This document shows, piece after piece, positions 21,498-33,118 of a stretch of DNA of 64,000 nt. The notes below the pieces were generated by a model. The model saw only the letters and a program-made list of their open reading frames with translations. It ran no database searches and had not been told where the DNA came from. The translations under genes and the position numbers were made by a program. The DNA comes from Zygaena filipendulae (Eukaryota > Arthropoda > Insecta > Lepidoptera > Zygaenidae). The stretch lies in contig OU015679.1 of assembly GCA_907165275.2 (NCBI GenBank), positions 558,001 through 622,000 on the forward strand. The letters run 5' to 3'. Within the stretch, counting starts at the first letter, position 1. Each line of letters begins with the position of its first letter.

Positions 21498-23703
21498 ATG
21501 CCGGTAACCAGGAGCCAGAAGGATGCCCCCTCACGCCCCGTGTCTCGTCCCTCCGATAGGGACGAGACAGAAGGAACGTCGGGGTCAGAAGGGGTCACGT
21601 CTGCTACTGCTTCATCAAGAACCACAGCCACTTCAGACACGAATACTTCTTTGGGTACCACGACAACAGAGACCACGACCACGACGGTTGCGACTGCGAC
21701 AACGGCGGCGTCCAAGAACAAGAAGGAAGATGCCGCACAGAAGGAGACGACAAAGAAGATTCCAGAAGATGTCCCGGAAGAAGGTGCTCGCGGTTCCAAC
21801 GCGACCCTGAAACCGATGGGGGTCAGTCGTCGCGCCCGGTCCACGAAGACCACGAGCTCCTCGGCCAGAAGACGCGAGCTGGAAGCCAGAGAACAGTTAG
21901 CACGTCTGGAGCTTAAGCACAGGCTGCGGCGAACCTAGCCCGTGTCAGATTGGAGCTGGCACAATGTGAAGATGAGGACTCCGTGGATGAAGACCAGGAA
22001 GACAGAACAGCACAGGTGCAGAACTGGATCGAGACATCCGTATTGGACGAAGGCAACAAGGGACAACCGGAGCAACGAGATAAGCACCCTCCGGAAGAGC
22101 CTCAGAAGGTGAAGCCTGAAGAGAACTCCTCAACGAAAAGAGCTACGATCGAGATTCAAACGTTGGCAACAGCGTTGAAGGAAGCCTTTACCACAAGAGG
22201 AGGGCCAGTGGAGCAGCCGAAGTACATCCACGAGCTACCCTACTTCGACGGCAACAGCAGTGAATGGTTGGCCTTCAAGGTTGTCTTCGAAGATACAGCA
22301 CCTATGTTCAGCGAAGTTCAAAATATGGCTCGACTAAGAAGAGCACTGAAGGGCAGCGCAAGAGAAGCTATCAAGAGCCTGTTATACTCTGAAGCCTCTC
22401 CGTTAGAAGTAATGCAAGCCCTTAGAAGGAGATATGGAAGACCTGATGCGCTGGTGCTGGCTGAACTGGACAAGATAAGGGCATTACCGAAGATATCTGA
22501 AAATCCAAGGGATATATGTGTATTTGCAAGCCAGATCAACAACAGCATAGCATCAATCAAGGCGTTGAGGAAGCCTCAGTACCTGCATTCACCCGAGATG
22601 ATGAAACAAATTATTGAGAAGATGCCGACAATACTCAAGTTCCGGTGGTATGACTTCACCGCAGCCACAGAAGAAGGCGCGTTCTCTGATCTAACGCTGG
22701 TGTCCAAGTTCCTCAACATAGAAGCAGACAAATGTGGAGCCTTTGCAACTTCAGAAGAGAAGAGCGGGCCCAAGAAAATCTACAAACAAGCCGCGCACTC
22801 TACGAAAGAAAAGGACACCCGGAATTCAAGACAACAAGAGAAGGCTTGCCCTGCATGTGAGGGTGAACACTTCCTCGTCGAGTGTCCAAAGTTCCAGAAG
22901 GCATCGGTACAGGATCGGTGGGTAATAGTGAAGAAGAGCCGTGTCTGCTTCAAATGTTTACAAGGAAGACACCGAAAGGAAAGCTGCAGGAAACCAGCGT
23001 GCAAAGAATGCAAAAGGTGGCATCATCATCTGCTGCATGTGGAATCAGAAGACAGAACCTCGGGGGAAAAGGCGGAAACACCACAAGAGGTGACAACCGT
23101 GATGGCATCGGTGAATGCAGTCAACAACACAAGAGCATACCTGAAGATAGTTCCTGTCGAAGTCTTCGGGTCAAAGGGATCAAAAAGGATATTGGCCCTC
23201 ATGGATGAAGGGTCAACAGTGTCACTCTTAGATGAGAAAGTGGCAGAAGAAGTCGGCGCTCAAGGACATAAGGAAGATCTGGTCATCGAGACAGTGGGGG
23301 GCAGGCTGATAACGAAGAAGAACTCTCAGATGCTAGACCTCACAGTGAAAGGGGTTCATCAGGGAAGAACGAAGACCCTGAAAAGAGTTCGAACAATCGA
23401 CGAGTTGAAGCTTGCACCGCAGTTCTTAGAAAAGAAAAGGATAGAAGAATATCCACATTTAAAGAAGATCGCCAACTCCTTATATTATGAAGGGGAGTCA
23501 CCACAGCTGCTCATCGGTCAAGACAACTGGGAGCTGATCGTGACTCAAGAAATTAGAAGAGGGAAACCAGGAGAATCGGTTGCTTCAAGAACGGAGCTTG
23601 GATGGGTGCTCCATGGGTCAGACAGCGGAGGTGCAAAAGTGGTACACTTCCTGAAAACGTGTCTTCATATCAACACACCGGAAGAGGAAATGCATCAAGC
23701 CAT
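21498..23703 (+). pseudogene. BEL-B gag-protease, frameshifted and truncated
   Basis: The ATG at 21498 opens a Thr/Ser-rich N-terminus. Near 21920 a one-base loss moves the frame: the upstream part hits a stop at 21938, while the downstream frame runs on from about 21925. Then come a DUF1759 gag domain (LPYFDGNSSEWLAFKVVFED), three cysteine knuckles (CPACEGEHFLVEC, CFKCLQGRHRKESC, CKECKRWHHHLLH) and a retropepsin-like protease (ALMDEGSTVSLLDE; DEG in place of D[ST]G). The LLIGQDN and ELGWVLHG segments precede RT. The gene ends at the X insertion. Confidence 0.88.
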
Positions 23704-25149
23704 TGTGACGACCCATAAGGTCCTACAAATTTTTTTTGGTTATAATTAAAAACTTAAATAATTATTAAAGTAAAGAAGATAATAAAATACACCTATAAAA
23801 TTACATTTAAAACATACTAGAGGACATTGCGGTTCAAATAACATCGAAAACAAGTTTTAGTACGTTTATCAATAATAACTCCTAAACTAAAGAAGTTAGG
23901 ACAAAATATTATATGAAGGAAAGTGCTTGTATTAGGGAATACCAAATGTATATTGAATTTCGAGAGTATAGGAGCAAGTTAGAAAACGCGAATCCCCCCA
24001 TGCAGGCGTCTCGGAATACAGGGCCGAACGCACCGCCAGTATCCACGGGCCGTATATCTACGGGGAATACGGAGGTAAAAAAATGTCCTGACGACAAAAG
24101 TTTGTTGGGAAAGTAAATTGATAATAGTGTAATAATAAACGAATGCGCTGGGGAGGGAACGTCTAAGGGACAATAAATATAATATTATTGCACATTTATC
24201 AAACATAAAATTTATTTTCTCATACAAATTTTTTAATAAATAATATACATGCAAAGTACGTCGTGGTCGAGCAGTCTGCGCGCAGAACGATTTATCGGTT
24301 TGTGCAAGGATTCGTACACGCGACCTGAAAGTTTCGTCATTACGCATTGTGTCCTGATTGCGTTGTGCAGAGGCGAGCATGCGCGATTGTGATACTTGGT
24401 GATCGCATGAAAGCGTATGTGGGCCGATGTGCCTCGTGAACGAGATGCTTTGAGTAGAATATTTGTATTGATTTTATCATTACAAAAGACGGTTCGTTAC
24501 GAATAGTCTTGTTGAGCGAGCGATAGCGCAGAGTGGTTTAATGTTTTTGTGCGAAGGTCTGTCAGTGCACTTGACGTCCGTTAGGATATCTCGAGCGTAG
24601 ACCTGAAAACATTAGTCACGAGGAAGGATCTTCAAATCACAGTACCAAATAGGCTCGAAGCAAACGGAACTCTAATCTTGAACGGTTGGACATTGCACGT
24701 CGCGAGCGTATGATGGCGTAGATGGGTAAAAATCCGCGCCTTGAGTCATCTGCGCCGTGACGAGTTTCGTTGTGCGCCTTGTATCTTACCTTGAATAACA
24801 ACGCCTTCCGTGTTATTCAATCTACATATCACCGATGCGGCTGACTGGAGATGCCGGCCCTCTCCTACACCAGGGAAGGGTTGTTCGCTCTTCTTTCTGT
24901 TTAACCTTTCTTTTTATTATAAACATTACTGATGGGCCAATGCGCTCTGTGGCTCGATTGCTGGCTGCGGAGACAGACTGGAGCTACTGTGACTCGCAAC
25001 CACATGTATGCTTACGTAGGTCCCTGCGCTTTGCGATCGAGACCGTTGTGCAGAGGCTGGGGGATCGGCTGTTGGCGACCTCGTCGCTGACGCTAGATTC
25101 TCGGCAACCTTTGTGTTTTTCAACACGATGTGCTTGCCAATGTTCTGAT
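23704..25149 (-). mobile_element. Element X, copy 2 (right 1446 bp, inverted)
   Basis: Reverse complement of 17151-18596, almost the same length and sequence. Its terminus TGTGACGACCCATAAGG breaks BEL-B. Its internal end (ATCAGAACATTGGC on the minus strand) joins R1 ORF2 codons directly. The left 1.24 kb of X is missing. Confidence 0.85.
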
Positions 25150-28100
25150 TGACGAATGAGACCGGGCACAAGTCATATTCCGGTCTCTTTTTGGACCCGA
25201 GGGCGGCCCCTTTGGCGAGCGCGTCAGCTCTCTCGTTTCCCTCCAATCCTGCGTGGGCTTTTATCCAGAACAAGGAGACACTCTTGTTCTGGATATTACA
25301 GTTTGCAATGGTGTCTCTGGTTTCCACTGCCAGGGGATGGAGGCAACCGGGATTCGCTACAGCCTGGAGAGCCGCCATCGAGTCACTATATATCGCGTAT
25401 GTAGTGTCACTGCGTTTGTGGGCCTCCTTTGCCGCTCTGCTTACAGCCAGAAGCTCGGCCTGGTAGACGGTGCAATAGGACGGTAAAGCAAGCTTGATGG
25501 CTCGGATTTCGGCTCTTCTATTCCACAAGGATAGAGCTGCACCGACCCGGCCATCAATCTTGCTACCGTCCGTAAAGATACGGACACTGAAGTCCATATT
25601 TTTACGGTAGAGTTCCTCGTCTACCAGGTGATCGAACTCCAGCCTGGTTCGCTTTGCGGGGTGCGGGGTTGTCAGCGCCGAGGTCATGCGTTCGATTTCC
25701 CGTCCGCCCAGTGATGGCAGGGGTACCCCCTTCTTAGCTTCATAAAGAGAGGCTGCCTCACGAACTCGGAGGTCGAGAGGGAGTATTCCTGCCAGCACCA
25801 GAGCTGAGTGCAGTGACACTGTCCTGTAGGCCCTACACAATTTCTGCGCAAACCCGCGCTGCACGGACCTAAAGCGCTTTTGGGCTCCTAATTTGTTTGC
25901 GGCGGGCGCCCATGCGCTTGCCGCGTACAGTATAACCGGTTCCACTGCCGCGATGTATATCGCCCTGATGACTTCAGGGTTAAGTCCCCAGCTCACCTTT
26001 GCCGCCCTGGCCAACTGCCTAAAGATAGCGACTGCCTTAGAGCATATTTGTGCAATGTGCGAGTTGAAGGTCAGGCGATGGTCTATGGTCAGCCCTAACA
26101 GTTTTATTTCGTTCGTCATGCCAATGTCCCCCCCGCCCATGCTCAGCCGTGGGACGTCGTACTTTAGTCTCCGCGTAACCACCATCGCACTTGTTTTGTG
26201 CGGTGCGAATTTTAACTTATTTCGGACGCCCCACGCCCGAACATACTCGAGGGCGGCATTGGCACGACGTTCGATCTCGAGCGCGGTGTCGCCGTCGAAC
26301 ATTAAGACTACGTCGTCCGCAAAGGCCTGGCAATAGTCCCCTCTACTCTCCAGGCCCTTGAGGAGTGGGTCCAGCATGAGGTTCCACAGGATGGGACCCC
26401 CTATGGAACCCTGGATGCAGCCCTTGTTCGTGCTCCTGACGTGCTCCTCGCCTGCGTATCGGACAGCCACGCTACGGTTCTCGAGATAGCTGTCGATCAC
26501 CCGCCTCAGGTTCACGGGACACTTCTCCTCAGCCAGTCGGACTCTGATGGCCGGCCACCATGCGCTATCGAAAGCTCCCTCTATATCCAGCGAGATTATT
26601 GTTATGATCCGTTTCTGGTCAAGCTTTCCGCGGATTCTCTGCATTAGATTATAGAGGGAGTCCTCCGTGCCCCGCTGGGGCATGAATCCGTACTGGCGAG
26701 TACTCATCCTCGGCAATAAGTGAAACTTGAGGCGAGTGACCAACATCTTCTCGAAAATTTTCCCAAGTACAGGCAAAAGCCCAATCGGCCTGTAAGACTT
26801 GGGAGCAACGTAGCTGTCCTTACCCGGCTTCCTGAGTACCACCACTGTTGCCTTTTTCCAGATGTTCGGAAAGTAGCGGCACCTCAGGCACCCATTGACC
26901 AGGGCGAGGAACACCTCAGGGTCACAGGCGACGGCGCGACTACAAATGTCGGACGTTAGGCCATCGGCTCCCGGAGCCTTCTTGGGGTTAAACGTTTTGC
27001 AAACACATTCTAATTTATTCATGGTGAAGGGCGGGTCATGCTCCTCACCACGACCCACAACATTGACCGTCTCAGCTTTACTCCGCTTTTTTGTGTGCTC
27101 CGCGTTATCCTCCCCTGCATCGTCCCATGGGTAAAAGGTCTCCGCCAGGAGCCTGACCGAATCCTTCGCATCCTGTACCCTCCCGTCCTTTTCCAGCAAA
27201 AGATCTTCCTCCCTAATGGTCGTCCTACTTATTACCCTATATATCCCCTCCCATACCCCCTCCCTATCTTGCTTTCCACAAAACTCCTTCCAGCTCTCGG
27301 TCTGGGCTCTCCTCGCACTCGACTCATACTTCTCTTTTTGTTTCAGGTACAGGCGTACTACCTCCTCTCTTCGGACCGGCGCTGCGTTCCTGATCCTGCG
27401 TTTCCTGGTGGCGACTTCCTTCTTCATCTTCGAGAGTTCTTCGGTCCACCATGGCATGGTAAGTATGGTTTTATTTACTTTTTTAGGTATGGTTTCTTTA
27501 CAGGTCTCCAGAATTGCTGTCGTGTAATTTTGTACTGCGTTTTCTAAACTTGTTTGGTCATTAATGTCATTAATTTGGACTAGGTTTAAATGGGAGTTCT
27601 GCAAAGCTTGGGGCAGTTTTTCACAAAACTGCTCCCAGTTTGCCTTACGAGTATTAAATATTCTCGTCGTTCTTTCAATTTTTATGCCTTTAGATTTTTG
27701 AAGCAGAAGCCGAAAAGTGATGCCATTATGGTCTGAACCCGTTAAACTCTCGTCGACTCTCCAGTCCTCCACCAGGTCCAGCAGATCGGCCGAACAGGCC
27801 GTTACGTCCACGTAGCTCCTGTACCTGGTACCGCCCCGAATGGTGTCGAAAGTGGGTGTTCTACCGTCATTGAGGATGTAAAGCCCGAGTTCCCCGAGAG
27901 CTGCGCACATGTCTTCGCCTCGCGCGTTGTCCGTATCGCCCCCCCACCAGATGCTCTTGGCGTTAGCGTCGCCCCCCAGGACCAACCTCACAGATCCAAT
28001 CCGGCGTTCGATTTTGCGGAGGTGCTCCAGGTATGGCCCTATGGGCTGGTCCGGCTCGAAGTAGTAAGACACCAGCGTGATCGTCCAGGCTCTGGTCCGG

Positions 28101-28396
28101 ATCCCCACCACGACGATGTTGTTCGTGGTGAGTTGCGGGCACGGTATTATGTCAAGGTCGGGATTGAAGATGACAATAGCCGCCTTTACCGTCCCTCCTC
28201 TTCGCTCAGAGTTCTGGACGACCCTTACGCCCCGGTGGTTCTTAAGACTTCCAGTCCCGCCCACATATGGCTCCTGGAGCAGCGCCACAGCAGCTCCGCG
28301 TCTCGCGGCTTCGATCAGCAACTCCTGCGTTGCCAGCTGCTTCCTCTGGAGGTTGACCTGGATTATTAGGTACGGGTTTGATACGTCCGGGACCAC
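25150..28396 (-). CDS. R1-like ORF2: endonuclease, reverse transcriptase, RNase H
   Basis: Endonuclease motifs come first (NLQRKQLATQELL, LLQEPYV, GGDANAKSIWWGG, GSDHNGI). RT follows (NPKKAPGADGLTSD, LRKPGK, YRPIGLLPVLGKIFEKM, SLDIEGAFDSAWW, GCIQGSIGGPILWN, AFADDVVLMFDG). An RNase H domain comes last (RIFTDGSKIDGRVG, AELLAVSRAA, YSDSMAALQA, FWIKAHAGLEGNERAD). The ~1080 R1 codons are open without a stop. After CPVSFVNQ the frame runs into element X and ends at 24926, so the native C-terminus is missing. The start lies two bases past the ORF1 stop and is GTG, not ATG, which suggests reinitiation or a lost ATG. Confidence 0.9.
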
Positions 28397-28397
28397 C

Positions 28398-29852
28398 TTA
28401 GCAATATGCTACGGATGCCCGAGCTAAGGCGTCCCACTTCCGTCGGATCGGGCAATCGCTGCTGAATGTGTTATGCTCCTTATTGGGCATTTTGGCCTTC
28501 ACGCAGTTTCTGCAGGACGGCGGCTCCCCGGCGAACCAATCCGCACACTCGGTCTTCAGGTGCGGCCCTCCGCAATGGCTGCACACGTCGGCCGGCTCCG
28601 TGCAGTAGCGTTTCCCGTGCCCGTACCCCAGGCAGCGGGAGCACTGCACCAGCGGGGATTGATCGGCCACCCTGACGCGCTGCAGGTCCACACACACCTC
28701 GCCCGCGTCGAGCATCCTACCCCAGATCTTGGGCGAGGTGCTCACCACGATGTTACTGGTATGGGGGTTGCGGGTTCTCTTCTGGTATTTTACTACAACC
28801 CGATCATCCCCACCGTCGAGGTCGCGAAAAACGGCCCTGTTCTGGTTCCTCAGGGCCTTCATGACGTCCTCATCACTGAGGTACGCCATGACGCCCGTCA
28901 GAACCAAAAGAGGGTCCTTGTTCTTCACCTCCTCCACGGTGAGATGATCCTTGGCCCGTCCGAGCCTCTCTTTCACCTTATCTTTCTCCTGCTCCGTCCT
29001 ACAGCTCATCACGATCTTACGGTCTCTCGCCTTCCTGACCCTCTCGACCTGGACCCATCCCTCCTTCGCGTCGACCACCTCCCGGACCCTGTTGAGCACC
29101 TCCTCGCCCGTCTCCTGCTCGTTAGTGGAGGCGACCACGATCGAGTGCAGCGCCCCCCGTCCCGGGAGTTGCCTCTCGGGGCGGGCCGCCGCTACACTCG
29201 CGTACGTCGCTCTCTCAACGGCCTGTATTGCCACCATCCCCTTCAGTTCGTCCATCCTTTCCCTGTTTTCGTTGAGCAGCCTTGTGTGCTCCTCCAAGAT
29301 CTCCGTCATTCTCTTCACATCGGCACTCTCTTCTCTAGTCTCTCTGGCCTCTACCCTTATATTTGCCGCCGGTTCCACGAAGGCGTCTTGCGGCCTGTCC
29401 TTCCCCCTGTCGCTCTTCCTCTCGGCTTCGGCCTCCTTGACTAGTTGATATAGTCGGTCAACGGCCTGAGTGATGCCCAGTTTAAGGTCCCTCCTCAGGT
29501 TGCCGGAGTCGCCCAGATGAGTCTTCGCCCGGGTCAGGCAGCCTCTGGCTTCCGCCACCCGGTCTACAGTCATGAGGATCTTGGGCGAGGCTCCCGAGGC
29601 CTCCACCGAGGGCCGCTTCGCCCTCTGCGACAGCACGGGTTTCCGTTTCGGCGCGGGGTCCTTCGGCGGTTCGTCGGTCCTCGTGTCGGTCGGTGTCCTC
29701 AGGCGCGGCTCCCCGCCAGCCGTCTCCCACCTGTCGATGCTGCGCCTCACGCCCTCTGGCTGCGTCAGTATGATAGTCTGGTCGAGTCTGCGCGGGGACG
29801 CCTGCGCGGGGTCCGCGTCGGTCTTTTTGGTCGGGGTCCTCATCCCAAACAT
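28398..29852 (-). CDS. R1-like ORF1 (gag-like zinc-knuckle protein)
   Basis: 484 residues, open throughout. The N-terminal half is charged and probably coiled coil. An RRM-like middle region (LPGRGALHSIVVAS) precedes the C-terminal knuckles CSRCLGYGHGKRYC, CSHCGGPHLKTEC and CRNCVKAKMPNKEHNTFSSDC near residues 410-465. ORF1 proteins of this clade bind element RNA and direct the RNP. The stop is one base from the ORF2 start, so the genes are tightly coupled. Confidence 0.88.
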   Translation of the reverse strand: MFGMRTPTKKTDADPAQASPRRLDQTIILTQPEGVRRSIDRWETAGGEPRLRTPTDTRTDEPPKDPAPKRKPVLSQRAKRPSVEASGASPKILMTVDRVAEARGCLTRAKTHLGDSGNLRRDLKLGITQAVDRLYQLVKEAEAERKSDRGKDRPQDAFVEPAANIRVEARETREESADVKRMTEILEEHTRLLNENRERMDELKGMVAIQAVERATYASVAAARPERQLPGRGALHSIVVASTNEQETGEEVLNRVREVVDAKEGWVQVERVRKARDRKIVMSCRTEQEKDKVKERLGRAKDHLTVEEVKNKDPLLVLTGVMAYLSDEDVMKALRNQNRAVFRDLDGGDDRVVVKYQKRTRNPHTSNIVVSTSPKIWGRMLDAGEVCVDLQRVRVADQSPLVQCSRCLGYGHGKRYCTEPADVCSHCGGPHLKTECADWFAGEPPSCRNCVKAKMPNKEHNTFSSDCPIRRKWDALARASVAYC

Positions 29853-31227
29853 GTCGGAGGTAGCTTGTCAGTCGTCGTAATCAGTAAGTAAATTTGTATA
29901 AGTTGTATAAAGAATATAATTGTATATTAGTCAATGGTCATTAATTGTAGTCGCTTCCTAAATGGAAGGTCACTATCCGCTTATATCTATTAAGCTAATT
30001 AAATAATTATTTATAGTCAATATATTTATTATACTTTAATTGTACTAACTATCCTAATATGTTACAGGTGCGAGTCGAGCTGCACAGCAACTGCGGTTTG
30101 CTCGTCTGTTTATTTATTCTAACTAATAATATTACTAACTTATCTCTTTTGTTTCAGATGCTGCAGTCTTCCAGAGCAACGACAGCGTGCGCAGCGGTCG
30201 TCCTCCACGTAAGTATAGCTATTTATATCTAATTTTAACTATTATTACACTAATATGTTTTCTTTTATTTCAGGTGGCGAGTCGGCGGGACACCCGCGAC
30301 GTCCGAGGTTCCAGCTCCGCGGCTGCACGCGTCCCGCGGGTTTTTATTTTTGCGTTCGACAGGCGCAGAGCTCCTCCGCCCTAGACACCTGCACGACACT
30401 CGCCCAAACCAACGGCCCGCGCCCCACAGCCGCCCAACACCAGACGCCTTTAGGTATTTGCAGGCACGTCGTATCTCGCGAGCCGAGCGCCGAATACCTA
30501 CTTTAGCGGGTCAAAAACCGTGTAGGGTGACTTCCCCTGCAGTGGATTGCCAAAAGATTTATTTAATTTATGAATAAGGACTATTTCCGAAAGTAAACAA
30601 AAGTTGCAACAAAGTTTTATAAAATTTTCTATAAATAGAATGTAAACAAACCGGCAGGCTCCGCCCTCACTCGACGCGGCCGAGCGCGCGGCCACTCAGA
30701 ACGCACCGACCTTTGGACTGTCGGCCTAAGGCTGCGTTATCCTGCGGCTACCGGTATGTTCGGTTAAGTTATAATTTAAAATATTCAATTTATGATTAGT
30801 TTTAATTTCAATAATATTTACTCGCGTACCCGCAACTATACTTCGCTTTATTGTTTCCGTTGGCGAGTATAATTATGGTAATTACTGTCTTTGCGTTTTA
30901 GTTTTATAATAATTTACCTAATTGTTTAATTACTTTTTTAATTGATTACATTTAGTTTGGCTTTATTAGTTGTATTCCGCCTCCACTGCAGATTAGACGG
31001 TTTATTAGTTACTTTTTAGGTACGTGTCATACAAGTTCCGCCGCGCTTATAACTTCACGGAAGCCTGTATGTACGAGCCCTATGTTTTGAATAGCACTGG
31101 CACGACCACGCCCGCTGCGAGTAGCGATCTATCAAGTACCGAGTTTATTCACTATTATTTCGCTGCGCTTTATTCAATACTTCATGTGCAGAATAGCAAA
31201 TGATAGGTAAGTGATAGGTATTTGATT
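29853..31227 (+). other. Unassigned region with several strong splice sites
   Basis: On the + strand, a donor TCA|GTAAGT at 29884, an acceptor ATGTTACAG| at 30067, an acceptor TTTGTTTCAG| at 30157, a donor CCAC|GTAAGT at 30209 and an acceptor TTTATTTCAG| at 30273 frame short GC-rich exon-like blocks (30158-30208 is 51 bp) between AT-rich introns. No protein family is recognisable in them. The start of the region also holds the R1 5' UTR on the other strand. It could be a host gene, a long non-coding RNA or the spliced leader of an element. Confidence 0.4.
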
Positions 31228-31790
31228 CGTCACGTCAGCGTTGTGCGTTATGCAATTATAGTCAATGTTATCGTATAAAGTGTCTACGATATCTTTCCAC
31301 TCCGCGTCACGAACGCCAAGAACGTGATATCACGTAGTCCCAACTTAAGCTGATTTCAGTCCGTATTTGTCAGTCCCAGTACTCCTAGTTATGGTTTATG
31401 TATGTATGTATGTATATATATGTATGCATGTAGTTCGTTCGTTACGTCAGTATTTTGCGTTATGCAATTTCGGTCAGTATTTATCGTGTACAGTGTCTAC
31501 AATACGACTAGTAGGGCCCGATATACCCGGCTTGTTCGATGAGTCTCCGATCCACGTCGGGAGCGCCAGGAACGTAATATCACGTAGTCTTAGTCTAGGC
31601 AGAATCCGGTCCACATTTACCAGTCGCAGTACTCACAGCAGTGATCAATAGCAGTATCTGAATACAGTATTTTGTTATGCACCAGCAGCGACGCCGCTCT
31701 GTGTCCCGAGCGCCAAACACGTGATATCACGTAATTTTACTTTAAGCAGAGTCTGGTCGGTATCACCACTCACAGCTCACCCAGTAATTA
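31228..31790 (+). repeat. Three diverged tandem repeats centred on a palindrome
   Basis: Units of about 150-250 bp share GYCACGTCAGYRTT/GCGTTATGCAATT, AGTGTCTAC, GAGCGCCARRAAC and ACGTGATATCACGT followed by AGT. The perfect palindrome ACGTGATATCACGT lies at 31322-31335 and 31719-31732. A one-base variant (ACGTAATATCACGT) is at 31572-31585. The design resembles repeated regulatory modules. Confidence 0.7.
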
Positions 31791-31921
31791 ATAGTAGTGA
31801 TTGTTTTAGTTTTCCAAGTAGGTATTGCCGTTCCAGGTCTATCCGTGGTCCTCCTGGTCGGAGTTCTGGTTTATTTAAGATGTATTTTAATCCTTAATAA
31901 CCGATGTTTCTTTTGTTTCAG

Positions 31922-32080
31922 ATGCAGATGGAGCAGCTTCCAGCCGCCAGCCGCCGGAGGTCAGCGCGTCGCCGAGTCCAGGGAGCAGCGTCACGGAAGG
32001 CAAGGTAAGGTAAGGTACCAGTCGTATCCCAGGTGTGCCCTTATTAACCCTCTTTTGGTGTTTCAGGTCAACAGAACCCG
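31922..32080 (+). other. Candidate exons with canonical splice sites
   Basis: Acceptor TTTTGTTTCAG| before 31922, then 83 bp ending GGCAAG|GTAAGG at 32005. A second acceptor, GTGTTTCAG|, precedes 32067 and a donor, CCCG|GTAAGG, follows at 32081 (a 14-bp exon if used). The first exon opens with ATGCAGATGGAGCAGC and, in another frame, could encode DADGAASSRQPPEVSASPSP. The acceptor matches that at 30157, so these may be alternative modules of one transcription unit. No homology is recognised. Confidence 0.35.
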
Positions 32081-32192
32081 GTAAGGAGCCCAGACACGGG
32101 CAACGCGGATCCCAAGACACAGTTTCCAAGGTCAAGCCCAGGCCCAGAGGTCAAACCCACTCGCCAAGAACAACAATTACCCCCAATTGTAT

Positions 32193-32410
32193 TGTGGCGA
32201 CCTCTACGCCACAAGTTACGAACTAGAATGAAGCGACGAATACTAACTACGTGAATCGCGCTAACGAAGTTTTCACATATACGCTGCATATATACGACCT
32301 CCGACGATCTACAGTCGGAGCCGCGGTTCCCCGGGCATACCACCTCGCCCGGCGGGAAGCTTCCCCTTTGGTGGCGGTCGAGCCATATCATCCATCCTGC
32401 TCCCGCTACA
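32193..32410 (+). repeat. TRIM 5' LTR
   Basis: 218 bp, nearly identical to 32897-33114 (for example CTAACGAAG versus CTAGCGAAG). Confidence 0.9.
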
Positions 32411-32896
32411 GTGATCCATCCTCCCCGACGTGATTGGAAGCAACCTTCATCACTATCATCATGCAGCCTACTCCACTTCCTCCTGCAGTCCCTGGAAGCA
32501 GTCTTACGCCAACAACGGGTCAACCTTCAGGGCCAACGCAGCCGACGCACTGAGCTTCCTGGTCCTGATACCAAGCACCCGCACCTCACCGACTTCAGCG
32601 ACCAGCACATCCACCCGCATCACCACGCACTGGATCCGAGGACAACTCTCCAGCGTGGCATTCCGGCAGGACATCTCCTGGCGCCAACAAGTCGGCATCG
32701 CTCAATACAGTCTCGACTCACCGCAGACTACGAGCACGCTCACACGGTCTCGACTCACCGCAGACCACAGAGCAAAGCAATGCACACCCGACTCACTGGG
32801 ATATAGCAACGCACTCCCGACTCACTGGGACATTCAAGTGGCAATTGAGATAACTGAGCTTCGGACAATCAGACCTTCGGTCTTGGGAGGGAGTAC

Positions 32897-33114
32897 TGTG
32901 GCGACCTCTACGCCACAAGTTACGAACTAGAATGAAGCGACGAATACTAACTACGTGAATCGCGCTAGCGAAGTTTTCACATATACGCTGCATATATACG
33001 ACCTCCGACGATCTACAGTCGGAGCCGCGGTTCCCCGGGCATACCACCTCGCCCGGCGGGAAGCTTCCCCTTTGGTGGCGGTCGAGCCATATCATCCATC
33101 CTGCTCCCGCTACA
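32897..33114 (+). repeat. TRIM 3' LTR
   Basis: 218-bp direct repeat of 32193-32410, followed by the TSD GTAT. Confidence 0.9.
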
Positions 33115-33118
33115 GTAT

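Larger units (their letters stand above)
21417..23703 (+). mobile_element. BEL/Pao element of a second lineage (BEL-B), truncated
   Basis: Primer-binding site, gag and protease in + orientation. The sequence stops at 23703 within the protease/RT linker, where element X copy 2 begins. The pol, any envelope and the 3' LTR are not in the window. Gag sequence differs strongly from BEL-A. Confidence 0.85.
25150..29852 (-). mobile_element. R1-clade non-LTR retrotransposon, 3' truncated
   Basis: Two ORFs on the minus strand, ORF1 with three CCHC knuckles and ORF2 with endonuclease, RT and RNase H, in the R1-clade arrangement. The 3' end is lost inside or just after RNase H, where X copy 2 begins. 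No 28S rDNA and no TTAGG telomeric repeat flanks it, so it is not at the classic R1, TRAS or SART site as far as can be seen. The 5' UTR extends past 29852 for an unknown distance. Confidence 0.88.
32193..33114 (+). mobile_element. TRIM-like mini LTR retroelement (922 bp)
   Basis: Two 218-bp direct repeats (32193-32410 and 32897-33114) start TGTGGCGACC and end CCGCTACA. They are flanked by GTAT (32189-32192 and 33115-33118). The 486-bp interior has no credible gene. A purine-rich TTGGGAGGGAGTAC lies just before the 3' LTR, fitting a polypurine tract and + orientation. TG/CA ends, TSD, short LTRs and non-coding interior define a terminal-repeat retrotransposon in miniature. Confidence 0.88.

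Noticed and set aside
28473..29444. Long + strand open frame opposite R1 ORF1
   Set aside because: Antisense shadow of a well-supported ORF1 with zinc knuckles; GC-rich codons on the other strand keep it open.
25150..29900. TRAS/SART-type telomeric insertion of the R1-clade LINE
   Set aside because: No TTAGG/CCTAA repeat tract is present at the visible 5' side and the 3' end is missing.
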